Shown piece by piece: positions 23,876-32,948 of a stretch of 64,000 nucleotides of DNA. Numbering within the stretch: the first letter of the stretch is position 1; each line of letters opens with the position of its first letter. The position numbers were made by a program, and so were the translations under genes. Origin of the DNA: Flavimobilis rhizosphaerae (GTDB taxonomy: Bacteria; Actinomycetota; Actinomycetes; Actinomycetales; Cellulomonadaceae); the NCBI RefSeq assembly GCF_014852685.1, contig NZ_JACZDF010000005.1, forward strand, positions 124,001 to 188,000. Reading direction: 5' to 3'. Below the pieces are notes generated by a model. It was not told the origin of the DNA, made no database searches, and worked only from the letters and a program-made list of their open reading frames with translations.

Positions 23876-24850
23876 GTGACGGCTGGCGCGGAGGCCGTCA
23901 CGGGTGTCGCGGTGGGCGTCGCCGACGGCGCGCCCGAGGACCGCGCGTTCCATGTGCGGCTCGACAACTTCGAGGGTCCGTTCGACCTGCTGCTGTCGCT
24001 CATCTCCAAGCATCGTCTCGACATCACCGAGATTGCCCTCGCTCGCGTGACGGACGAGTTCATCGCGTACATCCGGGCGCAGGACGTGGCCGCGCGCGAG
24101 GCCGAGGCTGCGGGCCGCACGCTGCGCGGCTGGGACCTGTCGACGGCATCGGAGTTCCTCGTCGTCGCCGCGACCCTGCTCGACCTCAAGGCCGCGCGCC
24201 TCCTGCCGTCGGGCGAGGTCGAGGACGCCGAGGACCTCGAGCTTCTCGAGGCACGCGACCTCCTCTTCGCCCGGCTGCTCCAGTACCGCGCGTACAAGGA
24301 CGTCTCGCGCGCGTTTGCTGAGCGGTTCGCCCGCGAGGGGCGCAGCGTGCCGCGCTCGGTCGGCCTCGAGCCCGAGCACGCGGCGCTCCTGCCCGAGCTC
24401 GTGTGGACCCTCGGTCCCGAGGGGCTGGCGCTGCTCGCGGCGCGTGCGCTCGCACCCAAGGCCCCACCGCCCGGCGTCGACGTCTCGCACCTGCACGGCT
24501 CGGTCGTCACGGTGCGTGAGCAGGCGGCGATCCTCGTCGAGAGGCTGCGCCGCACGGGCACGCTGTCGTTCCGGACGCTCACGCAGGACGCGGACGGCAC
24601 GCTCGTCGTTGTCGTGCGGTTCCTTGCGCTTCTCGAGCTCTTCCGCGACGGGGCGGTCGCGCTCGACCAGGCCGGGGCGCTCGGCGAGCTCACGGTGCGG
24701 TGGCTCGGCGGGGCCGACGGCCCCGCGGCTGACGAACTCGTCGCAGCCATGACGATCGACGAGTTCGACGGCGGACGCGACGGCGACGTTCCCACGCCCG
24801 ACATCGCCGCGGGGACTGACGGCAGCAGGACGACGGAGGAGCACGGATGA
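23876..24850 (+). CDS. scpA: Segregation and condensation protein A
   Basis: Kleisin subunit of the SMC condensin complex, 324 aa. The N-terminal family segment FHVRLDNFEGPFDLLLSLI is clear, followed by KHRLDITEIALARVTDEF and LVVAATLLDLKAARLLP. The C-terminal winged-helix part that contacts the SMC head is present near residues 205-275. The protein carries an additional acidic, unconserved C-terminal tail. The stop overlaps the scpB start by four bases. Start taken at the GTG at 23876. Confidence 0.93.
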   Translation: MTAGAEAVTGVAVGVADGAPEDRAFHVRLDNFEGPFDLLLSLISKHRLDITEIALARVTDEFIAYIRAQDVAAREAEAAGRTLRGWDLSTASEFLVVAATLLDLKAARLLPSGEVEDAEDLELLEARDLLFARLLQYRAYKDVSRAFAERFAREGRSVPRSVGLEPEHAALLPELVWTLGPEGLALLAARALAPKAPPPGVDVSHLHGSVVTVREQAAILVERLRRTGTLSFRTLTQDADGTLVVVVRFLALLELFRDGAVALDQAGALGELTVRWLGGADGPAADELVAAMTIDEFDGGRDGDVPTPDIAAGTDGSRTTEEHG

Positions 24851-25536
24851 CGACGGCACCGACGACGGACCCGGACGCCGCCGACGGGCGGGACGCGGGG
24901 GACGGCCGAGAGACCGACGTCCGCGACCTGCCCGGAGGGGCGCGCGCGGCGCTCGAGGCTGTACTCATGGTCGTCGACGAGCCTGTGAGCACAGTGAGGC
25001 TCGCCACGGCGACGGGCCTGCCGGTCGACGAGACCGCCGAGATCCTCGACGACCTCGCGGCCGAGTACCGCGACCCTGCTGCGCCGCGCGGCTTCGTGCT
25101 GCGCGAGGTCGCGGGAGGCTGGCGGCTGTTCTCCTCGCCCGTGTTCGCGGACGTCGTGGGGAGGTTCGTCCTCGAGGGTCAGACGGCGCGCCTCACGCAG
25201 GCCGCGCTCGAGACGCTCGCGATCGTCGCGTACCGACAGCCGGTGACACGCGGGCAGGTCTCGGCGGTCCGTGGTGTGAACGTCGACGGTGTCATGCGTA
25301 CCCTGGTAGCGCGAGGTCTCGTTGACGAGGTCGGCACCGACCCCACGACGGGCGCCCATCTCTACGGGACGACCGGCTCCTTCCTGGAGCGCATGGGGAT
25401 GACCTCGCTCGATGATCTTCCGCCGCTCGCGCCCTACCTGCCAGATCTCGACGTCCTCGACGACGTCGACGGCACGGGCGCACCGGCGGCACCGGCCGGC
25501 ACCGTGCCGGCCACCCAGAACGAGGAGCAGCAGTGA
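24847..25536 (+). CDS. scpB: Segregation and condensation protein B
   Basis: SMC complex subunit with two winged-helix domains, 229 aa. Seen motifs are ALEAVLMVVDEPVS, GFVLREVAGGWRLFS and ALETLAIVAYRQPVTRGQV, all characteristic of ScpB. ATGA overlap with scpA and GTGA overlap with rluB indicate tight translational coupling. The first 30 residues and the last 30 are low-complexity Asp/Ala-rich tails without family similarity. Confidence 0.93.
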   Translation: MTTAPTTDPDAADGRDAGDGRETDVRDLPGGARAALEAVLMVVDEPVSTVRLATATGLPVDETAEILDDLAAEYRDPAAPRGFVLREVAGGWRLFSSPVFADVVGRFVLEGQTARLTQAALETLAIVAYRQPVTRGQVSAVRGVNVDGVMRTLVARGLVDEVGTDPTTGAHLYGTTGSFLERMGMTSLDDLPPLAPYLPDLDVLDDVDGTGAPAAPAGTVPATQNEEQQ

Positions 25537-26645
25537 GCAGCAGCAGCACGGGTCGCGGCGGACGCGGCAGCACCGGCGGGGCCGGGGCCGGCCGCGGCGC
25601 CGGTCGTGGCCAGGGCGGCACGGGTCGTCAGGGCGGTGGCCAGCAGGGACGCGGCGGCGCGCAGGGCGGTCGCAGCGGTGGCGCCGGCGGCCGCGGTGCA
25701 GCACAGCCTGGGCGCTCCGGCGGCCGCGACGGTCAGCAAGGTGGTCGCCCCACCCAGCAAGGCGGTCGCCCCAGTTCGCAGGGCGGTCGTCCCGCCCAGC
25801 GCGGCGGGCGTCCCGGCCAGACGGCTCCCGCGCGCGGGCAGCGTCTTGGTGCGCCCGTCGGGCAGCGGCGTGCCCCCGTCGAGCGTGAGCGCCCGGCGCC
25901 CGTGAGCGACGTCCACGTCGCCGACGGCGTCCGTCTCCAGAAGGTCCTTGCCGATGCGGGGCTCGGCTCGCGCCGCGCGTGCGAGCGACTCATCGAGGAG
26001 GGACGCGTCGAGGTCGACGGCCAGATCGTCATGGAGCTCGGCGTGCGCATCGACCCGGCGCGGCAGAGCGTGCACGTCGACGGTCTCCGCCTCGAGCTCG
26101 ACGCCGCCAAGGTGACGATCGTCTTCAACAAGCCCAAGCATGTCGTCTCGTCGATGGACGACCCGGAGGGACGACGCAGCCTCGCCGAGTTCTTCGCCAA
26201 CCGTTCCGAGCGCCTCTTCCACGTCGGGCGCCTCGACTACGACTCCGAGGGGCTGCTGCTCCTCACGAACGACGGCGAGCTCGCCAACCGCCTCACGCAC
26301 CCGCGCTACGGCGTCGACAAGACGTACGTCGTCGAGGTCCAGGGGCGCGTGACGCCCAAGGTGGGGGAGCAGCTCGTCCACGGCGTCGACCTCGACGACG
26401 GGTTCGCGCGGATCGACCGGTTCCAGATCCTCGACGTCACGCCTCAGGCGAGCCTCGTCGAGGTCGTGCTCCACGAGGGTCGTAACCGCATCGTGCGCCG
26501 CATGTTCGACGCGGTCGGCCACCCGGTCGTGCGCCTCGTCCGCACGCAGATGGGTCCCATCCGTCTGGCGGACCTACCGCCGGGGCGTCACCGCGTCCTC
26601 GGCCAGGTCGAGCTCGGCACCCTCATGAAGTCCGTCGGGCTCTGA
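25533..26645 (+). CDS. rluB: RsuA/RluB-family 23S rRNA pseudouridine synthase with a long Gly/Arg/Gln-rich N-terminus
   Basis: Pseudouridine synthase, 370 aa. The first 125 residues are Gly-, Arg- and Gln-rich with repeated QGGRP units. Then come an S4 RNA-binding domain (VRLQKVLADAGLGSRRACERLI region) and the catalytic domain with the active-site Asp in GRLDYDSEGLLLLTNDG. The C-terminal motif LHEGRNRIVRRMFDAVGHPV fits RluB. Probable target is helix 89 of 23S rRNA, by family. Actinobacterial homologues often carry such disordered tails, which may aid RNA binding or condensation; that is inference. GTG start overlaps the scpB stop. Confidence 0.9.
   Translation: MSSSSTGRGGRGSTGGAGAGRGAGRGQGGTGRQGGGQQGRGGAQGGRSGGAGGRGAAQPGRSGGRDGQQGGRPTQQGGRPSSQGGRPAQRGGRPGQTAPARGQRLGAPVGQRRAPVERERPAPVSDVHVADGVRLQKVLADAGLGSRRACERLIEEGRVEVDGQIVMELGVRIDPARQSVHVDGLRLELDAAKVTIVFNKPKHVVSSMDDPEGRRSLAEFFANRSERLFHVGRLDYDSEGLLLLTNDGELANRLTHPRYGVDKTYVVEVQGRVTPKVGEQLVHGVDLDDGFARIDRFQILDVTPQASLVEVVLHEGRNRIVRRMFDAVGHPVVRLVRTQMGPIRLADLPPGRHRVLGQVELGTLMKSVGL
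25738..25835 (+). repeat. In-frame tandem repeats coding QGGRP units in rluB
   Basis: Four to five degenerate units of about 24-27 bp encode GGRPTQQ, GGRPSSQ, GGRPAQR and GGRPGQ. They sit in the low-complexity N-terminus and are a likely site of length variation between strains. Confidence 0.6.
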
Positions 26646-26704
26646 CAACCCGTCCCGTTCCGCTGCGTGCCCGGCACGCGCCTCGCACTCTCGTGGAGAC
26701 CACC

Positions 26705-27421
26705 ATGTCCCAGCCCGTCGTCGTCGCGATCGACGGACCCTCCGGGTCCGGCAAGTCGAGCGTCTCGCGTGAGGTGGCCCGCCGCCTCGGACTCGCGTAC
26801 CTCGACACCGGGGCGATGTACCGGGCCGCGACGTGGTGGTGCCTGCGTTCGGAGATTGACCTCGCGGACACGGCCGCGGTTGCGGCCGCCGTGCGTGCGA
26901 TGCCCCTCGACCAGGGGGTCGACCCCAGCGTCGAGAAGCTCGAGGTCGACGGCGCCGACGTGCGCGCCGACATTCGTGAGACGTGGATCTCCGAGAAGGT
27001 GAGCGCGGTCGCGACGAACCTTGACGTCCGCGCCGAGCTGCGGCGCCTGCAGCGCGAGGCCATCGCGGGTCAGACGGTCCCGGACTCGTTCTCCGAGGGG
27101 CGGGGCATCGTCGCGGAGGGTCGCGACATCACGACGGTCGTCGCCCCGGACGCGGACGTGCGCGTGCTCCTCACCGCGAGTGAGGAGGCGCGGCTCGCCC
27201 GCCGCGCAAGGGAACTCCATGGTGCGGCCGACGCGGCCGCGGTCGACGCGACGCGCGACCAGGTGCTGCGCCGCGACCGTGACGACTCGACCGTCGTCGA
27301 GTTCCAGGTCGCTGCCGACGGTGTCGTGACGGTCGACTCGTCCGACCTCGACCTCGAGCAGACCGTCGACGCGGTCCTCGACGTCGTCGCCCGGCTCACG
27401 GGCGCACGCCCCCGGGCATGA
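26705..27421 (+). CDS. cmk: Cytidylate kinase
   Basis: Phosphorylates CMP/dCMP, 238 aa. P-loop [18 protein letters not shown] and EGRDITTVV are intact. The ATG at 26705 is chosen because GGAG lies about 6 nt upstream; a GTG at 26693 is in frame and equally plausible. The gene overlaps the following acyltransferase by four bases (ATGA). Cmk directly upstream of an acyltransferase and der is a conserved actinobacterial order. Confidence 0.94.
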   Translation: MSQPVVVAIDGPSGSGKSSVSREVARRLGLAYLDTGAMYRAATWWCLRSEIDLADTAAVAAAVRAMPLDQGVDPSVEKLEVDGADVRADIRETWISEKVSAVATNLDVRAELRRLQREAIAGQTVPDSFSEGRGIVAEGRDITTVVAPDADVRVLLTASEEARLARRARELHGAADAAAVDATRDQVLRRDRDDSTVVEFQVAADGVVTVDSSDLDLEQTVDAVLDVVARLTGARPRA

Positions 27422-28122
27422 CGCGGGAAGGCGCCCCGGCGCCCGCGGCCGCGCGTCGCGGACGACCGATCGGACGGTTCCTCGCTCACGGCGTGTGGGC
27501 GACGACCGTCGTCGGCGTCGAGCACGTCCCGGCCGAGGGCCCCGTCATCCTCGCGGCCAACCACATCGGCCTCCTCGACGGGCCGCTGCTCTACGGCGTC
27601 TCGCCACGCCCCGCGCACCTGCTCGTCAAGCAGTCGGCGTTCCGCGGGCCTGTCGGCACGCTGCTGCGCTGGTCGGGGCAGATCCCCGTCGACGCCGAGG
27701 GCGGGGGGCGGGCGGCGCTCGCGCTCGGCCTTGAGGTGCTCCGCCGCGGCGACGTCCTCGGCATCTTCCCCGAGGGGCACCGCGGGCGTGGCGACGCCCG
27801 TGCGCTCCGCGGCGGTGCGGTGTGGCTCGCGCTCACGTCGGGGGCTCCCGTCGTCCCGGTCGCGATCCTCGGGACACGGCGGACAGGACGGGGCGCGGGG
27901 TCGCTGCCGCGCCCGCGGGCGCGTCTCGTCGTCGAGATGGGGGAGCCCGTCGTCGTCGCGAGGGTGCCAGGCCGCAGCGGACGTGAAGCCCTCGACGACG
28001 GCACGAGAGCCGTCGCGGACGCGTTGCGCGCCACGGTCGCCAGGGCGGTCGCACGCACGGGCATCACCCTGCCCGACGACGCGGCCGTGCCGGCCCGGGC
28101 ACCCCGCCGCGCGAACCCCTGA
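27418..28122 (+). CDS. 1-acyl-sn-glycerol-3-phosphate acyltransferase (PlsC family)
   Basis: Membrane-associated lysophospholipid acyltransferase, 234 aa. The catalytic HxxxxD motif is NHIGLLD, and the substrate-binding motif appears as FPEGHRG where most family members have EGTRS. VVPVAILGT matches the later family block. The likely role is phosphatidic acid synthesis. Four-base overlap with cmk argues for coupled translation. The C-terminal 40 residues are Arg/Ala-rich and unconserved. Confidence 0.85.
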   Translation: MTREGAPAPAAARRGRPIGRFLAHGVWATTVVGVEHVPAEGPVILAANHIGLLDGPLLYGVSPRPAHLLVKQSAFRGPVGTLLRWSGQIPVDAEGGGRAALALGLEVLRRGDVLGIFPEGHRGRGDARALRGGAVWLALTSGAPVVPVAILGTRRTGRGAGSLPRPRARLVVEMGEPVVVARVPGRSGREALDDGTRAVADALRATVARAVARTGITLPDDAAVPARAPRRANP

Positions 28123-28270
28123 CCGCACTCCCCACCAGGCTCGTCGCGTCGAGCCGCTGCCGGAGCGTCCGGGAGAGACGTGGTCCCGATGGACGTGCTG
28201 CAGGGACGTGTGGCGAGCCCGACGCCACTCACGGTCGTGCTAGGTCCGCGAGCCTGGGAGAATAGTGCCC

Positions 28271-29788
28271 ATGACCACTCCCGAGCACACGCTGCCCGAG
28301 CCCGACGAGACCCCGCAGGACGCGTTCCTCGCGGACGACCAGGGTGACGTCGACGCCGACGACCAACGTGCCGACGCGTTGCGCGCCGGGCTCGTGGACT
28401 ACGACCTCGCCGATGAGGACCTCGCGCTCCTCGGGCTCGACGACGACGACCTCGTCGCGGTCGAAGCCGCGCAGGCGCTTCCGGTCCTCGCGGTCGTCGG
28501 GCGTCCGAACGTCGGAAAGTCGACCCTCGTCAACCGCATCCTGGGCCGCCGTGAGGCCGTCGTCGAGGACAAGCCCGGCGTGACACGTGACCGCGTGAGC
28601 TATGAGGCGGAGTGGTCCGGGCGGCACTTCATGCTCGTCGACACCGGCGGCTGGGAGACGGACGTCGCGGGGATCGACGCGGCCGTCGCGCGCCAGGCCG
28701 AGGTCGCGGTCGAGCTCGCCGACGCCGTCGTCTTCGTCGTCGACGCGTCCGTCGGCGCGACCGCGACCGACGAGCACGTCGTGCGTCTCCTGCGCCGGGC
28801 TGGCAAGCCGGTCGTCCTGGCGGCCAACAAGGTCGACGGTCCGCGCGGCGAGGCCGACGCGGCCGCGCTGTGGAGCCTCGGGCTCGGGGAGCCGCACCCT
28901 GTCTCCGCGCTCCACGGGCGCGGCACGGGCGACCTTCTCGACGCTGCGATGCGCAAGCTTCCGCTCGAGACGCAGCACGGCGTCGCCCGGCCCGACGGGC
29001 CGCGTCGTGTCGCGCTCGTCGGTCGTCCCAACGTCGGCAAGTCGTCGCTCCTCAACAAGGTGGCGGGGAGCCAGCGCGTCGTCGTCGACGACACCGCCGG
29101 TACGACGCGCGACCCGGTCGACGAGCTCATCGAGCTCAAGGGACGCACCTGGTGGTTCGTCGACACCGCGGGCATCCGCCGCCGGGTCCACCAGACGTCC
29201 GGCGCCGACTTCTACGCGTCCCTCCGCACGCAGGCCGCGATCGAGAAGGCCGAGGTCGCGGTCGTCCTCATCGACGCGTCCGTCGAGATGAGCGAGCAGG
29301 ACATTCGCGTCGTCCAGCAGGTCATCGACGCCGGCCGTGCGCTCGTCGTCGCCTACAACAAGTGGGACCTCATGGATGACGAACGGCGCAGGTATCTCGA
29401 GCGTGAGATCGAGCGCGAGCTCGTCCAGGTGCCGTGGGCGCCGCGCGTCAACATCTCCGCGCGGACCGGCTGGCACGCCGAGAAGCTCGTGCCCGCGCTT
29501 GAGACTGCGCTCGAAAGCTGGGACCGTCGGATCCCGACGGGCCGTCTCAACGCATTCCTCGGCGAGCTCGTCGCGGCGCACCCGCACCCGCTGCGCGGCG
29601 GCAAGCAGCCGCGTGTGCTCTTCGCGACGCAGGTCTCGACGCGTCCGCCGCGCTTCGTCATTTTCGCGTCGGGCTTCATCGAGGCCGGCTACCGCCGCTT
29701 CATCGAGAGGAAGCTCCGCGAGACCTTCAGTTTCGAGGGCACTCCCATCGAGATCTCGGTGCGTGTCCGGGAGAAGCGCAAGCACTGA
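28271..29788 (+). CDS. der: Ribosome biogenesis GTPase Der (EngA)
   Basis: Double-GTPase for 50S assembly, 505 aa. An acidic N-terminal extension of about 65 residues precedes the first G domain ([25 protein letters not shown]) and the second ([26 protein letters not shown]). A KH-like C-terminal domain ends with [15 protein letters not shown]. The ATG at 28271 is chosen because a -10-like GAGAAT (28258-28263) lies 7 nt upstream; a GTG at 28265 is possible. A strong hairpin follows. Confidence 0.96.
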   Translation: MTTPEHTLPEPDETPQDAFLADDQGDVDADDQRADALRAGLVDYDLADEDLALLGLDDDDLVAVEAAQALPVLAVVGRPNVGKSTLVNRILGRREAVVEDKPGVTRDRVSYEAEWSGRHFMLVDTGGWETDVAGIDAAVARQAEVAVELADAVVFVVDASVGATATDEHVVRLLRRAGKPVVLAANKVDGPRGEADAAALWSLGLGEPHPVSALHGRGTGDLLDAAMRKLPLETQHGVARPDGPRRVALVGRPNVGKSSLLNKVAGSQRVVVDDTAGTTRDPVDELIELKGRTWWFVDTAGIRRRVHQTSGADFYASLRTQAAIEKAEVAVVLIDASVEMSEQDIRVVQQVIDAGRALVVAYNKWDLMDDERRRYLEREIERELVQVPWAPRVNISARTGWHAEKLVPALETALESWDRRIPTGRLNAFLGELVAAHPHPLRGGKQPRVLFATQVSTRPPRFVIFASGFIEAGYRRFIERKLRETFSFEGTPIEISVRVREKRKH

Positions 29789-29823
29789 CCGACTGTCCCT
29801 GCTGATCCCGACGCGGTCAGCCC

Positions 29824-29874
29824 CAGGAATCCGCGCAGATGGTTGCTCCCAGCGACCATCTGCGCGGATTCCTG
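29824..29874. terminator. Bidirectional terminator between der and the FAD oxidoreductase
   Basis: Perfect 20-bp stem (29824-29843 with 29855-29874), 11-nt loop, between convergent genes. Confidence 0.85.
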
Positions 29875-29890
29875 CAATGTGGGGGCGGGG

Positions 29891-31117
29891 CTAGGCGAGG
29901 GGGATGCGGCCCCGGAGCGTGGACGGGTCCGGCACGCTGCCCGGGTCGCCGAGCTCCGCGAGGAGCTCGGTCGCGCGGGCCGCGCTGTCCCAGACGTTCC
30001 ACAGCATGACGCCGCGCAGCGCACCGTCGTCGGAGACGTGGTAGATCACGCCCGCGTCGCCCAGGGGCCCGGGGGCCCAGTCCTCGACGAGCGTGAGCCG
30101 CGCGTCGAGCGTGCCGACCGCCTCCCAGCCGTCGTCGAACCAGTCTGAGTAGAAGAACGGCGTGTGCGTGTGCGGCTCGGCCGCGTGCCCGAGCCGCTCG
30201 GCCGCGTTCGCGCGCCCCGCGCTGCGCCCCGTCGCGTGCGCGTTGTCGACGTGCTCGACACGCACGCGCCCGAGCACCGGGTCGGGGTAGCGTGCGACGT
30301 CGCCCGCTGCACGGACGTACGGGTCCGACGTGAGGAGCGTCGCGTCGACGACGACGCCGTCGTCGACGTCGAGCCCGGCACTGCGGGCGAGGTCGTCAGC
30401 AGGTGTGATGCCGAGCCCGACGACGATCGCGTCCGACTCGACCCACGTCGCGTCGTCGAGCACGAGCACGGGACCTGCGCCCGGTGCCCCTCGTTCAGCC
30501 GTCACCGCGCGTCGGTGCGTGAGGATCTCGACGCCGCGGGAGCGCAGGCCCTCCTCGAGCCGGTCGACGAGCATGGGCGGCACGAGATGCGCGGCCGGAC
30601 GGTCCTGCGTGACGACGAGCGTGACGCGCGCCGCCGAGAGCGCGAGGCCGCACGCAAGCTCGATGCCGATGTAGCCGCCTCCCACGACAACGACGTGCCG
30701 GCCCGCGTCCGCGAGCTCGCGCACCCGGCGGTAGTCGCCGAGCGACCGGAACGTGAGGACCCCCGGCACGGGCTCGGACGTGAGCGTGCGTGGGGCGCCA
30801 CCCGTCGCGAGGACGAGCCGGTCGTAGCGCACCTGCGCGCCGTCGTCGGTCGTCACGGTGCGGGAAGCGGTGTCGAGCGCCGTGACGGAACGTCCCGTCC
30901 GGACGGTCGCGCCCGTCGCGGCCGCCGTGCCGAGGTCGATCGAGGCGGGCGGGTCGGGTCGCCAGAGGTCCTTCGTGAGAGGAGGGCGGTCGTACGGCGG
31001 GTCGGGCTCCGGGCCGACAACGAGGATCGTCGCGTCCGGATCGACCTCGCGGACCCCGCGCGCGGCGGCGTCCGCCGCGACACCCGCCCCCACGACGACG
31101 TGGTCGAAGCTCTCCAT
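29891..31117 (-). CDS. FAD-dependent pyridine nucleotide-disulfide oxidoreductase (ferredoxin/rubredoxin reductase type)
   Basis: A 408-aa flavoprotein with an N-terminal FAD site (HVVVGAGVAADAAARG), a second NAD(P)H-binding GGGYIGIELA and the late FAD motif VRAAGDVARYPDP. The best family fit is FAD-dependent ferredoxin/rubredoxin or putidaredoxin-type reductase with a C-terminal reductase domain (FYSDWFDDGWEAVG). The electron acceptor is unknown because no ferredoxin gene lies nearby. ATG at 31117 has GGAGGTG at 31122-31128. Divergent from the MFS gene, convergent with der. Confidence 0.85.
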   Translation of the reverse strand: MESFDHVVVGAGVAADAAARGVREVDPDATILVVGPEPDPPYDRPPLTKDLWRPDPPASIDLGTAAATGATVRTGRSVTALDTASRTVTTDDGAQVRYDRLVLATGGAPRTLTSEPVPGVLTFRSLGDYRRVRELADAGRHVVVVGGGYIGIELACGLALSAARVTLVVTQDRPAAHLVPPMLVDRLEEGLRSRGVEILTHRRAVTAERGAPGAGPVLVLDDATWVESDAIVVGLGITPADDLARSAGLDVDDGVVVDATLLTSDPYVRAAGDVARYPDPVLGRVRVEHVDNAHATGRSAGRANAAERLGHAAEPHTHTPFFYSDWFDDGWEAVGTLDARLTLVEDWAPGPLGDAGVIYHVSDDGALRGVMLWNVWDSAARATELLAELGDPGSVPDPSTLRGRIPLA

Positions 31118-31241
31118 CGTGCACCTCCGCAGGTTCGTCACTGCTCGTCACGGTACGCCTGACCTGTGTCTGCCGCCCGTCACGGTGACGTGCCCCACTC
31201 GGGGCCCTCGCCGTCGCTGTGCGCCCGGGGCGGGTGGGACC

Positions 31242-32582
31242 ATGGAGCACGTGGCCAGCACCCCAGAGCGAAGCCTCGTCCACCACCCCGACTTTCGACG
31301 TCTGTGGGTCGCCGACGCCCTCGCGCAGGTCGGCGCCCAGCTGACGGCGCTCGCGCTGCCCGTCTACGCCGTGACGACGCTCGGCGCGACCGCCCTCCAG
31401 ATGGGCTACCTCACCTCCGCGCAGACGGCGGCGTTCCTCGTCGTCGGCCTACCCGCCGGCGCGTGGGTCGACCGCATGCGCAAGCGCTCCGTGCTCATCT
31501 GGGCCGACGTCATCCGCGGCCTCGTCCTCGCCGCCGTCGTCGTCCTCGCGAGCGTCGGCCTCGGCTCCATGCCGATGCTCTACGCCGCAGGTCTCGTCAT
31601 CTCGGTCGCGACCGTCTTCTTTGACGTCGCGCACCTCTCCTACGTCCCCGGGCTCGTCGGGCTCTCGAAGGTCTCCGAGGGCAACACGAAGCTCCAGGCG
31701 ACGTACTCGGTCGCGGCGGTCGCCGTGCCGGCCGTCGGTGGGTCGCTCCTCAAGGTGCTCGCAGCGCCCGTGCTCATCGGCGTCAACGTCGTCACGTACA
31801 TCGCGTCCGTCGGGTTCCTCGCCCGCATCCGCAAGGTCGAGACCCTGCCGCCCAAGGACTCCCACCTGCCGCTCGGACCCGCGATCGCCGAGGGGCTGCG
31901 CTTCATCACGCGCACCCCGATGCTCAACCGGCTCGTCTACTCGACGGGCGTGAGCGCACTGTTCTCGACCATGGGCTGGTCGATGATCATCTACTACGTC
32001 GTCACGACCCTCGGGCTCGGCGCCGACGCGATCGGCGTCGTCATGTCGGCGAGCGCTGTCGGCGGGATCCTCGGCGCGGTGACCGCGCGCCGTGCGACCG
32101 ACGTCATCGGTGAGGGCCGCATCATCGCGTTCTCAGCATTCCTCACGCCGTTCCTCTTCGCGGCGATCCCGCTCGCGTCGACGTTCAAGGACCTGGGCGT
32201 CGACGCACGCATCCCCCTCATCGTCGGCGGCTTCCTCATGCAGGTCACGCAGACGTGGTTCAACGTCTCCCAGGTGAGCTTCCGGCAGCGGCTGTGCCCG
32301 CCGTACCTGCTCGGTCGCATGAACGCGTCGTTCCGGTTCATCGTCTGGGGCGGCATGCCGATCGCGGGCGTCGTCGGCGGGCTCATCGCCAACCACTTCG
32401 GCGTCGTCGCGATGCTCTGGGTCGTCGTCGTGGGGGAGATCCTCGCGGCGCTGCCGCTCATGCTCTCGCCCTTCCGCACCATGCGCGTGCTGCCCGGCAA
32501 CCGCCAGGTGACGGCGCTCGACGACGAGCCCGACGAGGCCCCCGGCACTGGTCCGGACGAGCCCGACGACGCACGGCCGTGA
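31242..32582 (+). CDS. MFS transporter (drug exporter type)
   Basis: A 446-aa major facilitator with about twelve hydrophobic segments. It starts HHPDFRRLWVADALAQVGAQLTALA in the manner of the MFS_3/enterobactin-exporter-like group (a stretch quoted only to residue level in short blocks: FRRLW, AGAWVDRMRKR, GRMNASFRF). The A-loop motif AGAWVDRMRKRSVL is between TM2 and TM3. The substrate cannot be assigned. The C-terminal 25 residues are acidic. ATG at 31242 is chosen as the first start in the region with a GTG at 31251 as alternative. Divergent from the flavoprotein, whose promoter shares the 124-bp gap. Confidence 0.82.
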   Translation: MEHVASTPERSLVHHPDFRRLWVADALAQVGAQLTALALPVYAVTTLGATALQMGYLTSAQTAAFLVVGLPAGAWVDRMRKRSVLIWADVIRGLVLAAVVVLASVGLGSMPMLYAAGLVISVATVFFDVAHLSYVPGLVGLSKVSEGNTKLQATYSVAAVAVPAVGGSLLKVLAAPVLIGVNVVTYIASVGFLARIRKVETLPPKDSHLPLGPAIAEGLRFITRTPMLNRLVYSTGVSALFSTMGWSMIIYYVVTTLGLGADAIGVVMSASAVGGILGAVTARRATDVIGEGRIIAFSAFLTPFLFAAIPLASTFKDLGVDARIPLIVGGFLMQVTQTWFNVSQVSFRQRLCPPYLLGRMNASFRFIVWGGMPIAGVVGGLIANHFGVVAMLWVVVVGEILAALPLMLSPFRTMRVLPGNRQVTALDDEPDEAPGTGPDEPDDARP

Positions 32583-32620
32583 CGAGCGCCGACGTGGTCA
32601 GCGGCACCTCGAAACTGGGG

Positions 32621-32626
32621 TAGTAT
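32621..32626 (+). promoter_or_regulatory. Candidate -10 of tRNA-Pro
   Basis: TAGTAT in the gap behind the MFS gene, about 45 nt before the mature tRNA. A GGCCCGC/GCGGGCC stem (32634-32640 with 32662-32668) lies in the precursor leader. Confidence 0.4.
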
Positions 32627-32670
32627 TTCTGACGGCCCGCAAGGGCTGCGAAGGTCCGCTCGCGGGCCTA

Positions 32671-32732
<62 letters not shown>

Positions 32733-32744
<12 letters not shown>

Positions 32745-32788
32745 CGTAAAAGCCCTGGTGAGAGACGGTTTCTCACCAGGGCTTCGTC
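32733..32788 (+). repeat. Left copy of the 56-bp direct repeat (candidate att site)
   Basis: Covers the last 12 nt of tRNA-Pro and its terminator. It matches 37249-37304 at 54 of 56 positions, the first 32 being identical. Duplication of a tRNA 3' end at the far side of accessory DNA is the standard footprint of tRNA-targeted integration. Confidence 0.8.
32750..32784. terminator. tRNA-Pro terminator
   Basis: A 14-bp stem (32750-32763 with 32771-32784) preceded by AAAA and followed by TTCGTC. The second copy at 37266-37300 now ends tetR on the minus strand. Confidence 0.75.
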
Positions 32789-32810
32789 ATGTCCGAGGGT
32801 GGTTTTCGGT

Positions 32811-32911
32811 GGTCCCCCCTCTGGTCCCCCGGGGTGGCGCCGGGCGGTCGGCTGTGGACGGCTGGGCCATGTCGCCCCGACTGCCTGTGGATAAGGGGAC
32901 CAAAAGGGGAC
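32811..32911. other. GGTCCCC/GGGGACC heptamer cluster next to left repeat
   Basis: GGTCCCC occurs at 32811-32817 and 32823-32829 and its complement GGGGACC at 32895-32901. A fourth GGGGAC at 32906-32911 is cut by the IS; joining the two IS flanks restores GGGGACC. Spaced heptamers beside an att core resemble arm-type integrase binding sites. No gene is seen in this stretch. Confidence 0.4.
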
Positions 32912-32948
32912 GGGGCTTGACCCCGTTCTCCGGACACGGGTCATGCGG

